DNA of 46,192 nucleotides from DASZBX01 sp035943635 (GTDB lineage: Bacteria; Actinomycetota; Actinomycetes; Streptomycetales; Catenulisporaceae). The stretch lies in the NCBI GenBank assembly GCA_035943635.1, contig DASZBX010000130.1, forward strand, positions 1 through 46,192, read 5' to 3'. Numbering within the stretch: position 1 is the stretch's first letter; each line of letters starts with the position of its first letter. The notes under the pieces are model-generated. The model saw nothing but the letters and a program-made list of their open reading frames with translations. It was not told the DNA's origin and did not search any database. Positions 15,277 to 23,256 of this stretch are shown here, one piece after another. Made by a program: the position numbers and the translations under genes.

Positions 15277-16908
15277 CTACTTCTCTCCTTCCTTCACGTT
15301 TTCCCCGGTGGTTCCGGGTTCTGCCGTGGTCTGCTCGCTGAAGACGGCCATCTGTGTCGGGGCGCCGACCTCGTCGTCCAGTTCGCCGATCGGATCGAAC
15401 TGCACCTGGTAGCCGTAGGCGGCCGCGGCTGAAGCGGCCCAGCTTTCGAACTCGGCCCGCGACCACTCGAACCGGTGGTCGTGGTGCCGCAGGTGGCCGT
15501 GGTCCAGGGTTTCGTAGCGGACGTTGTACTCGGCGTTCGGCGTGGTCACGATGACCGTGTGCGGCCTGGCCGCGCCGAACACCGCGTATTCGAGGGCCGA
15601 CAGGCGCGGCGGGTCGACGTGTTCGATCACTTCCATCAGCACGGCTGCGTCGTAACCCTTCAGGCTCGGGTCGACGTACGTCAGCGATCCCTGCTTGAGG
15701 GTGACCCGCTTGGCCAGGCCCGACGGCTGCCGGTCCAGGTCCAGCTTGCGTTCCGCATAGCGCAGCGCGCGGATCGACACGTCGACGCCCACGAGCTCCG
15801 TGATCGACCGGTCCGTGAACAGCACGCTCAGCAGCGCGCCGCCGCCGCAGCCGAGGTCCAGCACGCGCCGCGCACCCGCGTCATGCAGGGCAGCGTGCAC
15901 CGCGGCGTGCCGTTGCGCCGCCAGGCTCTTGTTGCGCTCGCGCTCAACCGCCACTTCTTCGGCTTCCCGAGACGCAGCCGCCCCGCCCGGCGCGACCGCA
16001 GTCGCCGCTCCTGCCGACGCCTCCGGCGCAACCTCCGCCGCCGCAGCCTGCTGTATCGTCGCCGCTTCCGTCGCCCGTACCTCGCCCTGCGCCGCGTCTA
16101 CCTGTTCGTCCGCATCCGCGTCCTCCCCCGCGACCGCATTGTCCAACTCCTCCACGGCCATATCGTCGCTCTCCGCCAGCCGTGCCAGCGCACTGCGCAC
16201 AAACGAGGCCCGCCGACCCAGGTACCGCCGCGTGATCAGCTCCCGGTCCGGATGCCCCGGCAGCCACTGCGCCCCCGACCGCAGCAGCTTGTCCACCTCG
16301 TCCTCGGATATCCAGTAGTGCTTCCCGCCGTCGAGCACCGGCAGCAGCACATACACCTGGCTCAACGCGTCAGCCAGCCGGTTCGTCCCGGTCAGCGTCA
16401 CGCTGTGATACCGCGAGTCGCCCCACGCCGGAAACGCCGGATCCAGCGCGACCGGCGCCAAGCCGACCGTCCACCCGAGCGGCTCGAACAGCCGGGTGAT
16501 CAATGCCGCGCCCCCGCCGAGCACCGGCAACGCGATCGTCAACGGCAGCGCGGTGGCGGCCAACTCGGCCCGCTCCTTCGACGCGCCGCGGATCGCCGTG
16601 CGGAAAACACTCCCCAACGCACCGGCCAGCATCGACGTCGCCGCATACGGCCGGTCGTTGACGTACTCGGCCAGGGAGAAGTCCGCCGCGTCGAACCGCT
16701 TGGACCGGGCCAGCTCCAACGGGTCGATCTCCAGCAGCAACGCCGCGGTGCACCGCTCGTCCCCCGCCTCGGGATAGAACACCTGGCTGGTGCCGAACGC
16801 ATGGCTGAACTCCTGGACCTTGCCCGGATTCTTCGCGAGCAGGTATCCCAGGTCGGTGGCAGGCCACAGCGCGCCGGGCGGCCGGGTCAGGGTGATCGTG
16901 ACTAGCAT
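15277..16908 (-). CDS. hen1: 3'-terminal RNA ribose 2'-O-methyltransferase Hen1
   Basis: A 543-residue bacterial Hen1. The N-terminal domain (1-240), starting MLVTITLTRPPGALWPATDLGYLL and including FSHAFGTSQVFYPEA and ERCTAALLLEIDP, is the Pnkp-interacting, ligase-activating module of bacterial Hen1. A low-complexity Ala/Glu linker (about 245-325) follows. The C-terminal methyltransferase has VLDLGCGGGALLSVLF for SAM and the metal site MEVIEHVDPPRL with a downstream histidine in LRHHDHRFEW. It methylates the 3'-terminal ribose at an RNA break before ligation (established for the family). It is translated immediately before pnkp. The start has only a weak upstream purine stretch. The linker is longer than I would expect for the family. 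Confidence 0.96.
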   Translation of the reverse strand: MLVTITLTRPPGALWPATDLGYLLAKNPGKVQEFSHAFGTSQVFYPEAGDERCTAALLLEIDPLELARSKRFDAADFSLAEYVNDRPYAATSMLAGALGSVFRTAIRGASKERAELAATALPLTIALPVLGGGAALITRLFEPLGWTVGLAPVALDPAFPAWGDSRYHSVTLTGTNRLADALSQVYVLLPVLDGGKHYWISEDEVDKLLRSGAQWLPGHPDRELITRRYLGRRASFVRSALARLAESDDMAVEELDNAVAGEDADADEQVDAAQGEVRATEAATIQQAAAAEVAPEASAGAATAVAPGGAAASREAEEVAVERERNKSLAAQRHAAVHAALHDAGARRVLDLGCGGGALLSVLFTDRSITELVGVDVSIRALRYAERKLDLDRQPSGLAKRVTLKQGSLTYVDPSLKGYDAAVLMEVIEHVDPPRLSALEYAVFGAARPHTVIVTTPNAEYNVRYETLDHGHLRHHDHRFEWSRAEFESWAASAAAAYGYQVQFDPIGELDDEVGAPTQMAVFSEQTTAEPGTTGENVKEGEK

Positions 16909-16982
16909 GCCGATCAGTCTGACTCACCCCGCGCCACCCTGACCACCTCATTGTCCACAGGCGGATCCGCCCAGACCGCAGG

Positions 16983-17648
16983 TCACCTGCCGCAGTCGCC
17001 CACACTCTCGCCCGCGCTTCCGATCGCCAGCGCGGCAAGGTAGGCGTCGACCAGCGCGATCTGGCGGGCCGGGGGGAACTCGGGCGGGGCGAGCAGGGTT
17101 TGTACGACGAGTCCCAGGTAGAAGCTCTGCACGCCGGCGGCCAGGTCCTGCGCCGAGCTCGCGGCCGGGAGTTCGCCGAGGCGTTGTGCGGCTTCGATGT
17201 GGGTGCGCAGCTTCTCGCGGGAGCGGGCGTAGCGGCGGTCGTGTTCGGCGCCGAACTCGGGGTCGGCCAGGGCCACGTCCCAGGAGCCGACCCAGATCCG
17301 GTTGGCCGCGATGCTGTCCTCGTCCACCGGCAGGCCGTCGAGCACGAGTTGGCGCAGCGTCGCGAGGCACGCGGGCGGGGGCGGGCTGCCGTCGGTGGGT
17401 TCGGCTTTTCGCGTGCGCGACTGGTTGCGCTGTTCCAGCAGGTCCAGGGCGTACACCAGCAGGGCGCGCTTGGTCGGGAAGTAGTGCGTGAGCAGGCCGG
17501 TGGACGCGCCCATCTCGGCGGCGACCGCGCGCAGCCGCAGTCCGCCGAAGCCCCTGGCCGCCAGGACCCGCCAGACCGCTTCGGACACGGCCAGGCGGCG
17601 GGCTTCGTGGTCCCCGAGGGCCGGCGGCGGCATGGGGTTATCATACAT
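16983..17648 (-). CDS. TetR-family transcriptional regulator
   Basis: A 221-residue regulator. Residues 14-65 form the TetR helix-turn-helix (AVSEAVWRVLAARGFGGLRLRAVAAEMGASTGLLTHYFPTKRALLVYAL; partial quotes). The C-terminal ligand domain resembles BetI-like proteins (VGSWDVALADPEF, and SFYLGLVVQTLL). The most upstream ATG, at 17648, lies inside an imperfect operator-like palindrome and has no Shine-Dalgarno sequence, so the mRNA may be leaderless or the start may be the ATG five codons downstream (MPPPALG). It is divergent from a GNAT gene with only 38 bases between them, so it probably controls that gene and itself. It ends 74 bases before hen1 on the same strand; a 12-bp palindrome (16960-16971) lies in the gap. 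Confidence 0.9.
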   Translation of the reverse strand: MYDNPMPPPALGDHEARRLAVSEAVWRVLAARGFGGLRLRAVAAEMGASTGLLTHYFPTKRALLVYALDLLEQRNQSRTRKAEPTDGSPPPPACLATLRQLVLDGLPVDEDSIAANRIWVGSWDVALADPEFGAEHDRRYARSREKLRTHIEAAQRLGELPAASSAQDLAAGVQSFYLGLVVQTLLAPPEFPPARQIALVDAYLAALAIGSAGESVGDCGR

Positions 17649-17663
17649 ACCAAACGTTCGTTA
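17648..17663. promoter_or_regulatory. Imperfect palindrome in the TetR/GNAT divergent promoter
   Basis: TACCAAACGTTCGTTA matches its reverse complement at 12 of 16 positions, centred on an AACGTT core. It sits in the 38-base gap between divergent genes, the expected place for a TetR operator. Confidence 0.6.
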
Positions 17664-17686
17664 CGTACTCCTCTGATCGGAGCCAG

Positions 17687-18250
17687 ATGTACGCGACACC
17701 GCTCGCCGAGAGCGCGCAGCTGCGGCCGCTCGAACCGTGGCAGGCCGAGGAGTTCCTCGCCCACATCGACCGGGCCCGGCCGAACACCGACCCGTGGATT
17801 CCGTGGGCCTCGCGGTCCACCGACCTCGAGTCGGCCCGCAAGACCCTGCAGGGCTACGCCGACCGGCAGGCGTCCGACACCGGCCGGATCTACGGCGTCT
17901 GGCTGGACGGGACGCTGGTCGGCGGCTGCATGTTCGTGCACTTCGACGTCGCGATGGGCAACTGCGAGATCGGGGTGTGGGCCGAGGCCGCGGGCGAGGG
18001 CCGCGGGCTGATCAGCGCGGCTGTACGGCTGCTGATGGACTATGCCCTGATCGAGCGCGGCCTGCACCGGGTCGAATGGCTCAACTCCTCGACCAACCTG
18101 CGCAGCCGCGCGGTCGCCGAGCGGCTCGGCATGCAGCGGGACGGCGTGCTGCGCGAGTGGTATCCGTACAACGGCGTCCGGCACGACAAGGAGGTCTGGT
18201 CGATGCTCGCCCCCGAGTGGCGGGAACGGCGCGCAGCGAGAGCAATTTAG
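17687..18250 (+). CDS. RimJ/RimL-type GNAT acetyltransferase
   Basis: A 187-residue GNAT protein of the RimL/RimJ ribosomal-protein acetyltransferase class. Seen are LRPLEPWQAEEFLAHID at the N-terminus, YGVWLDGTLVGGCMFVHFD, EIGVWAEAAGEGRGLISAAVRLLMDYA (acetyl-CoA binding) and the RimL-like ending NLRSRAVAERLGMQRDGVLREWYPYNG then DKEVWSMLAPEW. A GGAG site precedes the ATG. Many proteins of this class acetylate small molecules or antibiotics rather than ribosomal proteins, so the substrate is open. The divergent TetR gene is the likely regulator. Confidence 0.9.
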   Translation: MYATPLAESAQLRPLEPWQAEEFLAHIDRARPNTDPWIPWASRSTDLESARKTLQGYADRQASDTGRIYGVWLDGTLVGGCMFVHFDVAMGNCEIGVWAEAAGEGRGLISAAVRLLMDYALIERGLHRVEWLNSSTNLRSRAVAERLGMQRDGVLREWYPYNGVRHDKEVWSMLAPEWRERRAARAI

Positions 18251-18277
18251 TATTTTGCCAGCCATCGCACCGCCCCG

Positions 18278-18487
18278 GTGAAGTTCGACGGCAGGCTCAC
18301 CGTCGCCCGCTCCAAGGCGGCGGGCAGCGCGATCGCCTACTGTTTGGCGAAGTACGAGACGCCGCTCGGTCTGCTCATGTGCCAGCAGCTCGAGAGCAAG
18401 GGACGGCAAGCCGACTCGGCGTTCGAGCGGATCCTGCTCGGCGAGCTGTCCTGGGTGGTGTCCCAGCCCTCGGCGGCGGCGTCCTGA
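18278..18487 (+). CDS. Small unrecognised ORF or gene fragment
   Basis: A 69-codon frame starting with GTG and ending in TGA at 18485-18487, abutting the convergent YczE-type gene. The translation (KFDGRLTVARSKAAGSAIAY, LAKYETPLGLLMCQQLESKG, FERILLGELSWVV) has protein-like composition and the frame continues in the same register upstream to a stop at 18248. No Shine-Dalgarno sequence was seen. I do not recognise it. It may be the remaining C-terminus of a decayed gene rather than a working small protein. Confidence 0.35.
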   Translation: MKFDGRLTVARSKAAGSAIAYCLAKYETPLGLLMCQQLESKGRQADSAFERILLGELSWVVSQPSAAAS

Positions 18488-18488
18488 T

Positions 18489-19259
18489 TCATTCGGCGTC
18501 CACGCGGTCACTCGGCCTGCGGGCGAAGAACGGGATCGTGTGGTGCACGAGCGGCCCGATGCCGAGCGCGAAGACGACCGTGCCGAGGCCGACGTTGCCG
18601 CCGAGCAGCCAGCCGATCACCAGGACCGACACTTCGACCGAGGTGCGCACGACCCGGACCGAGTGCCCGCGGGCGGCGAAGCCGGTGGTCAGGCCGTCGC
18701 GCGGGCCGGGGCCGAGGCCGGCGCCGATGTACATGCCGGTGGCGACCGCGTTGAGCAGCACGCCGCCGAGGAACACGGTCCAGCGCAGCCAGAGCGCGTG
18801 CGGCGTGGGGGCGACGGCGTAGGCGATGTCCACGACCGACCCGATCGCCACGATGTTCGAGAGCGTGCCCAGACCGGGACGCTGGCGCAGCGGGATCCAC
18901 AGCAGCAGCACGCCGACGCCGATGTAGATGAGCATGGTGCCGAGCGAGATGCCGGTCAGCCGGGCCACGCCGGTGCTCAGGACGTCCCACGGCCCGACGC
19001 CGACGGCCGGGAGCAGCTGCATCGCCTCGCTGATGCCGTACAGCAGCAGGCCGACGGCCAGCTGACTGAGCCGGCGGGCCGTGCGCTCACGCGGCCAGAA
19101 CGCGACGGTCGGCAGGCGCCCGGCCGCAGCAGCGCCGCCGGCACCGGCATGCCGCCGACCAGGCTTCGCCGCGTCCGGGTCGGCCACGGCGGTCGAGCCG
19201 GCCGACGTCGCGGAGCCGGGCAGGGTCGTCGGCGTTCCGGTGAGATCCATGGCAGCCAT
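18489..19259 (-). CDS. YczE/YyaS/YitT-like integral membrane protein
   Basis: A 256-residue membrane protein. After a low-complexity N-terminus (1-55), five hydrophobic segments (about 65-82, 105-123, 130-150, 165-185 and 205-235) carry the YczE-family signatures GLLLYGISEAMQL, GVGPWDVLSTGVARLTGISLG and GAGLGPGPRDGLTTGFA. AAGGAGAG precedes the chosen ATG at 19259. The function of the family is unknown, but its members are typically divergent from or adjacent to MocR-type GntR regulators, as here. The two promoters share 103 bases. Confidence 0.9.
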   Translation of the reverse strand: MAAMDLTGTPTTLPGSATSAGSTAVADPDAAKPGRRHAGAGGAAAAGRLPTVAFWPRERTARRLSQLAVGLLLYGISEAMQLLPAVGVGPWDVLSTGVARLTGISLGTMLIYIGVGVLLLWIPLRQRPGLGTLSNIVAIGSVVDIAYAVAPTPHALWLRWTVFLGGVLLNAVATGMYIGAGLGPGPRDGLTTGFAARGHSVRVVRTSVEVSVLVIGWLLGGNVGLGTVVFALGIGPLVHHTIPFFARRPSDRVDAE

Positions 19260-19310
19260 GGTGCAGGCCTCTCCTTGTGCGATCGTGCTATTGATGCGAT
19301 CCTGACAGAC

Positions 19311-19351
19311 AAGTGGACTGCTCATAAAGAGCCAATCTTCGGCAAGTGGCC
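19311..19351. promoter_or_regulatory. Direct repeats for MocR-type binding
   Basis: AAGTGGAC (19311-19318) and AAGTGGCC (19344-19351) are direct repeats spaced 33 bp apart, about three helical turns. They lie in the divergent YczE/MocR promoter. AAGTGG-type direct repeats are the known operator layout of PdxR/MocR regulators. Confidence 0.65.
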
Positions 19352-19362
19352 CGGGAGTGACC

Positions 19363-20841
19363 GTGAATGGACTGATCGGCGGGACCCAGCTGGCCCAACT
19401 CCTCGGCCCCTGGCGGACCGTGGACCGCGGCGGGAACGGCACCCTGCACACCGCGCTGGCCGAGCGGATCAAGGGCCTGATCCTGGACGGCCGGGTCCCG
19501 GTCGGCGTGCGGCTGCCGGCCGAGCGCGGCCTCGCCGACGCCCTCGCGCTCAGCCGCACCACGGTCACCGCCGCGTACGCCCAGCTGCGCGACTCCGGGC
19601 ACGCCACCAGCCGGCACGGCTCGGGCACCTTCACCTCGCTGCCGGACCAGGCGGTCGTGCACAGCAGCGGCATGTGGCGCTCCGGCGCCACCCGCACGGG
19701 CGTCGCCCCGGACGACGCGATCGACCTGCTGTGCGCCGCGCCGGTCGCGCCGCTGCCGCAGCTGCGCGAGGCCACGCTCTGGGCCGCCGACCACCTGTCC
19801 GAGTTCATCCACGCGAACGGCTACTCCCCCTACGGGCTCGAAGTGCTGCGCCAGCTGATCGCGCAGCGGTACACCGACCGCGGAGTGCCCACCTCGGCCG
19901 ACCAGATCCTGGTCACCGCGGGCGCGCAGGGCGCGATCACCCTGGCCGCGCGGCTGCTGTGCCGGGGCGGGGACCGGGTGGTGCTGGAGACCCCGACCTA
20001 CCCGAACGCCGCCGACTCGCTGCGCAACGAGCAGGTCCGGCTGGTGCCGGTCCCGGTGGACGGGCACGGCTGGGCGGTCGGCTCGGTGGAGCGGGCACTG
20101 GCCGAGGCCCGGCCGCGGCTGGCCTACCTGATGCCGTTCTTCCACAACCCGACCGGCGCGCTGATGCCGCCGGAGCAGCAGCGCTCGATCGCGGCCGCGG
20201 CGCACAAGAGCGGCACCTGGCTGCTGGTGGACGAGACCGTGCTCGACACCGCCCTGGACGTGCCGGTCCCGGCCCCGTTCAGCGCGGCGGTCCGGCCCGG
20301 CGACCAGGACCAGGTGCTCACCTGCGGGTCGATGGCCAAGTCGTTCTGGGGCGGGCTGCGGATCGGCTGGCTGCGCGGGTCGGCCCGGGTGATCCACGAG
20401 CTGGCCGCGATGCGCGCGGCCACCGACCTGGCCTCCCCGGTGCTGGACCAGCTGATCGCGATCAAGGTGCTGCGGGACGGGGAGACCGTGGTGGACGAGC
20501 ACCGGGCCCGCTGGCGCGAGCAGCGCGCGGCCCTGGTCGTGGCGCTGACCCGGACCCTGCCGAAGTGGACCTACCGGGTGCCCGGCGGCGGGTTGAGCCT
20601 GTGGGTGCGGATGGACCGGGAGGATTCGAGCGCGCTGGCGCTGCGGGCGCAGACGCACGGGGTCTGGCTGCACTCGGGGCCGCGGTTCGGCGTGGACGCC
20701 GGGACGCTGGACCGGTACCTGCGCATCCCGTACACGCTCGGCGTGCCGGAGTTGGAGGAGGCGATCCGCCGGATCGCCCTGGCCCGGGACGGCGCCGGGA
20801 CCCGGCCGACGCCGGAGCGGCGCGCGGACCTGGTGGCCTGA
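19363..20841 (+). CDS. MocR-type GntR/aminotransferase transcriptional regulator
   Basis: A 492-residue fusion of a winged-helix GntR domain (about 25-95, HTALAERIKGLILDGRVPVG, LPAERGLADALALSRTTVTAAYAQL) and a fold-type I aminotransferase-like domain (about 125-485). PLP-binding landmarks are TAGAQGAITLAARLL, the MPFFHNPTGALMP segment, LVDETVLDT and the PLP-lysine in CGSMAKSFWGGLRIGW. Such proteins use PLP or PLP adducts as effector. GTG at 19363 is preferred over GTG at 19357 because it stands 5 bases from a GGGAG site. The divergent YczE gene is the probable target. The last 20 residues are an extension. Confidence 0.92.
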   Translation: MNGLIGGTQLAQLLGPWRTVDRGGNGTLHTALAERIKGLILDGRVPVGVRLPAERGLADALALSRTTVTAAYAQLRDSGHATSRHGSGTFTSLPDQAVVHSSGMWRSGATRTGVAPDDAIDLLCAAPVAPLPQLREATLWAADHLSEFIHANGYSPYGLEVLRQLIAQRYTDRGVPTSADQILVTAGAQGAITLAARLLCRGGDRVVLETPTYPNAADSLRNEQVRLVPVPVDGHGWAVGSVERALAEARPRLAYLMPFFHNPTGALMPPEQQRSIAAAAHKSGTWLLVDETVLDTALDVPVPAPFSAAVRPGDQDQVLTCGSMAKSFWGGLRIGWLRGSARVIHELAAMRAATDLASPVLDQLIAIKVLRDGETVVDEHRARWREQRAALVVALTRTLPKWTYRVPGGGLSLWVRMDREDSSALALRAQTHGVWLHSGPRFGVDAGTLDRYLRIPYTLGVPELEEAIRRIALARDGAGTRPTPERRADLVA

Positions 20842-21094
20842 GCACGCCGCGGACCCGGGCCGCGCGGGGAACCTCAGCCCACGCGCTGTGCGCGCGGTCG
20901 CGGTCCGCCCACATGGTGTGCAGCATCTCCCGCTCGACCGCGGCGGCCAACTCCTCCTCGGGGTCCAGCCGCCGCACGGCTATCGCGTCATTCCGCTTGC
21001 GCGCCCATTCGCTATTCGGGTTGATCTCCGAGACCCGCACGTCGCGCACTCCCGTTCCCGTCGCGCCCTGCCGTCTTATCTCAACCAGTTTCAC
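20462..21094 (-). CDS. Unrecognised coupled gene, 3' end uncertain
   Basis: A GTG at 21092-21094 overlaps the stop of the DUF4097-like gene (GTGA), the normal arrangement of translationally coupled genes. The first 80-90 residues look genuine: VKLVEIRRQG, VSEINPNSEWARKRNDAIAV, LDPEEELAAAVEREMLHTMW, then RDRAHSAWAEV, with strongly GC-rich third positions. Beyond about 20845 the frame stays open for 380 bases opposite the MocR gene but its translation becomes Arg/Pro/Ala-rich noise, so the true end was probably lost by a frameshift or deletion, or the tail is real but unconstrained. I do not recognise the family. Confidence 0.4.
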   Translation of the reverse strand: MKLVEIRRQGATGTGVRDVRVSEINPNSEWARKRNDAIAVRRLDPEEELAAAVEREMLHTMWADRDRAHSAWAEVPRAARVRGVLRPPGPRAAPASAGSRRRPGPGRSGGSPPPTPARRACTGCAGTGPASRRPRRTAAPSAARPRASAPAAPARSNPPGPSAPTGSTRRRAPGRSTSAGSGSAPRPGPRAARASGPGARPPRSPRPAAP

Positions 21095-21792
21095 ATCTGG
21101 GTGCGCACGGCCACATCTCCGGCGTCGGATTTGACCGTGACGGAGTCCGGTGAGCTGTCCGACTGCGGCACGGTCACGTGGTGGTCGCCGGCCTGGGTGC
21201 TGGCCGAGACGTGGTAGGTGCCGCTGCCGGGGAGGAAGACCGTCACGTCGCCCGCGTCGGAGGCGGCGACCACGGTGCCCGGGACGGCCGCGAAGCCGAC
21301 CAGGATGTCGCCCGCGTCGTCGCTGAACCGGGCCGTGGGCGAGGTCAGACCGGTGGCCCTGATGTCGCCGGCGTCGGTGGTGGCCTGGATCGGGCCGCCG
21401 ATCTCGGCCAGGATCACGTCGCCGCCGGTGGTGGTGATCTGCACCGCGACCCCGGTCGGGACCTTCACGTCGTAGTCGATCCCGCAGTCGTCCGAGGTGC
21501 AGGCGAAGCCGAGCGTCATGGTGCCGCCGGCGACGGTGTGCGTGCTGGTCGGCGCGGAGTCCCGGTAGGAGCGGTGCTCCGTCACCGACAGCGCGCTCGC
21601 CCCGCCGGTGACCTGCACGTTCCCGGAGGAATCGTCGACGACCAGGGTGGTGATCGCGCTCGTGCCCGCGCCGTAGGTCACCGTGGTGTGGATCTGGGTG
21701 TCCAGGGCCAGGCAGGCGGCCGGGACCGCCACGCCGACCGTGGCGCACACCGCTGCGCTCGCCAGGATGCTGGCGGTACGTCGACTCAACAT
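21091..21792 (-). CDS. DUF4097-like secreted or surface protein
   Basis: A 233-residue protein. An N-terminal signal-like helix (RRTASILASAAVCATVGVAV) is followed by a beta-helical repeat region with recurring DAGDI/DAGDV turns (TTDAGDIRA, DDAGDILVG, SDAGDVTVF, SDAGDVAVR), typical of DUF4097 adhesin-like domains. Two cysteines in CTSDDC may form a disulfide. The ATG at 21792 follows GGAGGAAAG. It lies 91 bases downstream of the nickel permease gene on the same strand, with a hairpin between, so cotranscription is uncertain. A further gene starts in overlap with its stop. Function is unknown. Confidence 0.85.
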   Translation of the reverse strand: MLSRRTASILASAAVCATVGVAVPAACLALDTQIHTTVTYGAGTSAITTLVVDDSSGNVQVTGGASALSVTEHRSYRDSAPTSTHTVAGGTMTLGFACTSDDCGIDYDVKVPTGVAVQITTTGGDVILAEIGGPIQATTDAGDIRATGLTSPTARFSDDAGDILVGFAAVPGTVVAASDAGDVTVFLPGSGTYHVSASTQAGDHHVTVPQSDSSPDSVTVKSDAGDVAVRTQM

Positions 21793-21824
21793 GTTCTTTC
21801 CTCCGCGCCCGGCCACTCGGCCCC

Positions 21825-21849
21825 GCCGCCGCGACCGATCCGCGGCGGC
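21825..21849 (-). terminator. GC hairpin after the nickel permease gene
   Basis: A 9-bp perfect stem (GCCGCCGCG with its complement) and a 7-base loop lie 35 bases past the NiCoT stop on the minus strand. There is no clear T-run. Confidence 0.5.
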
Positions 21850-21883
21850 ATGAGGAGTCTGTCAGGCGGCCGGTGCCCGCGGA

Positions 21884-23059
21884 TCACTCGTGCGGGCGAT
21901 CCGCGTTCTCCCCCGCCAGGCTGAGGTCCACCGCGGCCGGGCTCATCCCCGCGGTCCACTTCTCCTCGATCCGGCCGAACCGCCACACGCCCAGGGCGAC
22001 CAGCCAGGTGGCGAAGAACAGGCCGACGATGACGAAGCCGAGCATGTTGATGTCGGCGTTCTGCATGTCGGTCCAGAACCGGCCGGTCAGGTTCAGCTGC
22101 TGGGACATCAGGCCGAGCAGTTCGACCGTGCCGATGATCAGGGCGACGGCGACGGACAGCCCGGTGATGGTGATGTTGTAGTAGACCTTGCGGACCGGCT
22201 TGGAGAAGGCCCAGCCGTAGGCGAAGTTCATGAACGAGCCGTCGAGCGTGTCGAACAGGCTCATCCCGGCCGCGAACAGCAGCGGCAGGGCCAGGACGGC
22301 GTACCAGGGCAGGCCGGCCAGGGCGCTGGTCGAGGCGAGCACCAGCAGTGCCACCTCGGTCGCGGTGTCGAAGCCGAGGCCGAAGAGCAGGCCGACCGGG
22401 TACATCTGCCAGGGCTTGGTGACCGCGCGCATCACCCGGCCCAGGATCCGGTTCATCAGGCCCCGGTTGTTCAGGTGCTGTTCGAGGGTCTCCTCGTCGA
22501 AGTCGCCGCGGCGCATCTGCCGGAAGACCTTCAGGATGCCCCAGAGGATCACGACATTGATGCCCGCGATCAGGTAGAGGAAGGCCCCGGAGACGCTGGT
22601 GCCGATCACGCCGGTGTAGTGGTGCAGGCTGGAGTTGTCGTCCTTGACCGGCCCGACCAGGGCCTTGAGGCCGAGCGAGAGCAGCAGCGAGAGGATGAAC
22701 ACCACGGAAGAGTGGCCGAGCGAGAACCAGAACCCGACCGACAGCGGGCGCTTGCCCTCGGACATCAGCTTGCGGGTGGTGTTGTCGATCGCCGCGATGT
22801 GGTCGGCGTCGAAGGCGTGCCGCATCCCGAGGGTGTAGGCGGTCAGCCCGATCCCGACGCCGAACGTGCCGGAGGTGCCCAGGCTGTAGTGGTTCGGCGC
22901 GACCAGGGCGATCACGGTGAACCAGCCGACGAAGGTCATGGCCAGGATGATGACGATCATGGTGGCCAGGCGGCGCCACTCGCCCGGGGTGAGCGAGGCC
23001 CGGATCATGGCGAGCCGGCCGGCGGTGGCCGGCGGCTGTGCGGTGATGCCCATCGTCAT
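21884..23059 (-). CDS. NiCoT-family nickel/cobalt permease
   Basis: A 391-residue secondary transporter for Ni2+ or Co2+ with about eight membrane helices. The family signature RHAFDADHIAAIDN (H-x4-D-H type) lies in helix II, and LFGLGFDTATEV, GMSLFDTLDGSFM and the GHSSVV motif in FWFSLGHSSVVFIL are also present. GGGGCGAA precedes the ATG at 23059. A Nur-box-like palindrome lies 79-95 bases upstream, which favours nickel as substrate and repression under nickel sufficiency. No urease or hydrogenase genes are in the window. The DUF4097-like gene follows. Confidence 0.95.
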   Translation of the reverse strand: MTMGITAQPPATAGRLAMIRASLTPGEWRRLATMIVIILAMTFVGWFTVIALVAPNHYSLGTSGTFGVGIGLTAYTLGMRHAFDADHIAAIDNTTRKLMSEGKRPLSVGFWFSLGHSSVVFILSLLLSLGLKALVGPVKDDNSSLHHYTGVIGTSVSGAFLYLIAGINVVILWGILKVFRQMRRGDFDEETLEQHLNNRGLMNRILGRVMRAVTKPWQMYPVGLLFGLGFDTATEVALLVLASTSALAGLPWYAVLALPLLFAAGMSLFDTLDGSFMNFAYGWAFSKPVRKVYYNITITGLSVAVALIIGTVELLGLMSQQLNLTGRFWTDMQNADINMLGFVIVGLFFATWLVALGVWRFGRIEEKWTAGMSPAAVDLSLAGENADRPHE

Positions 23060-23137
23060 TTCGCCCCTGGGTCGTTCGAGACTGCGTGGATCAGCCCGGG
23101 AACCACACTCGGGCCACTGTCTAGATACTGCCCGCTA

Positions 23138-23154
23138 TTGCAAGTAATTCGCAA
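23138..23154. promoter_or_regulatory. Nur-box-like operator
   Basis: TTGCAA-GTAAT-TCGCAA has two hexamers with a 5-base spacer and differs at one position from the TTGCAA-N5-TTGCAA layout described for the Streptomyces nickel-uptake regulator Nur. It lies between the divergent nickel permease and SDR genes. Confidence 0.7.
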
Positions 23155-23256
23155 CTGCATCAAGATTTCTTTCCCGGCCGTGGCGCGGGCCGGCGTTCCG
23201 GCCCCGAATGCCGCCCCGGCCTGAGGGGGGACGCTGACTGCGGGATACTGGGCGGC

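Noticed and set aside
12769..15432. 887-codon plus-strand frame opposite pnkp
   Set aside because: The minus strand encodes a complete Pnkp with all catalytic motifs; the antisense frame is open only because of GC bias.
16370..18511. 713-codon minus-strand frame spanning hen1 and the TetR gene
   Set aside because: It runs through two recognised genes in another frame and has no coherent translation.
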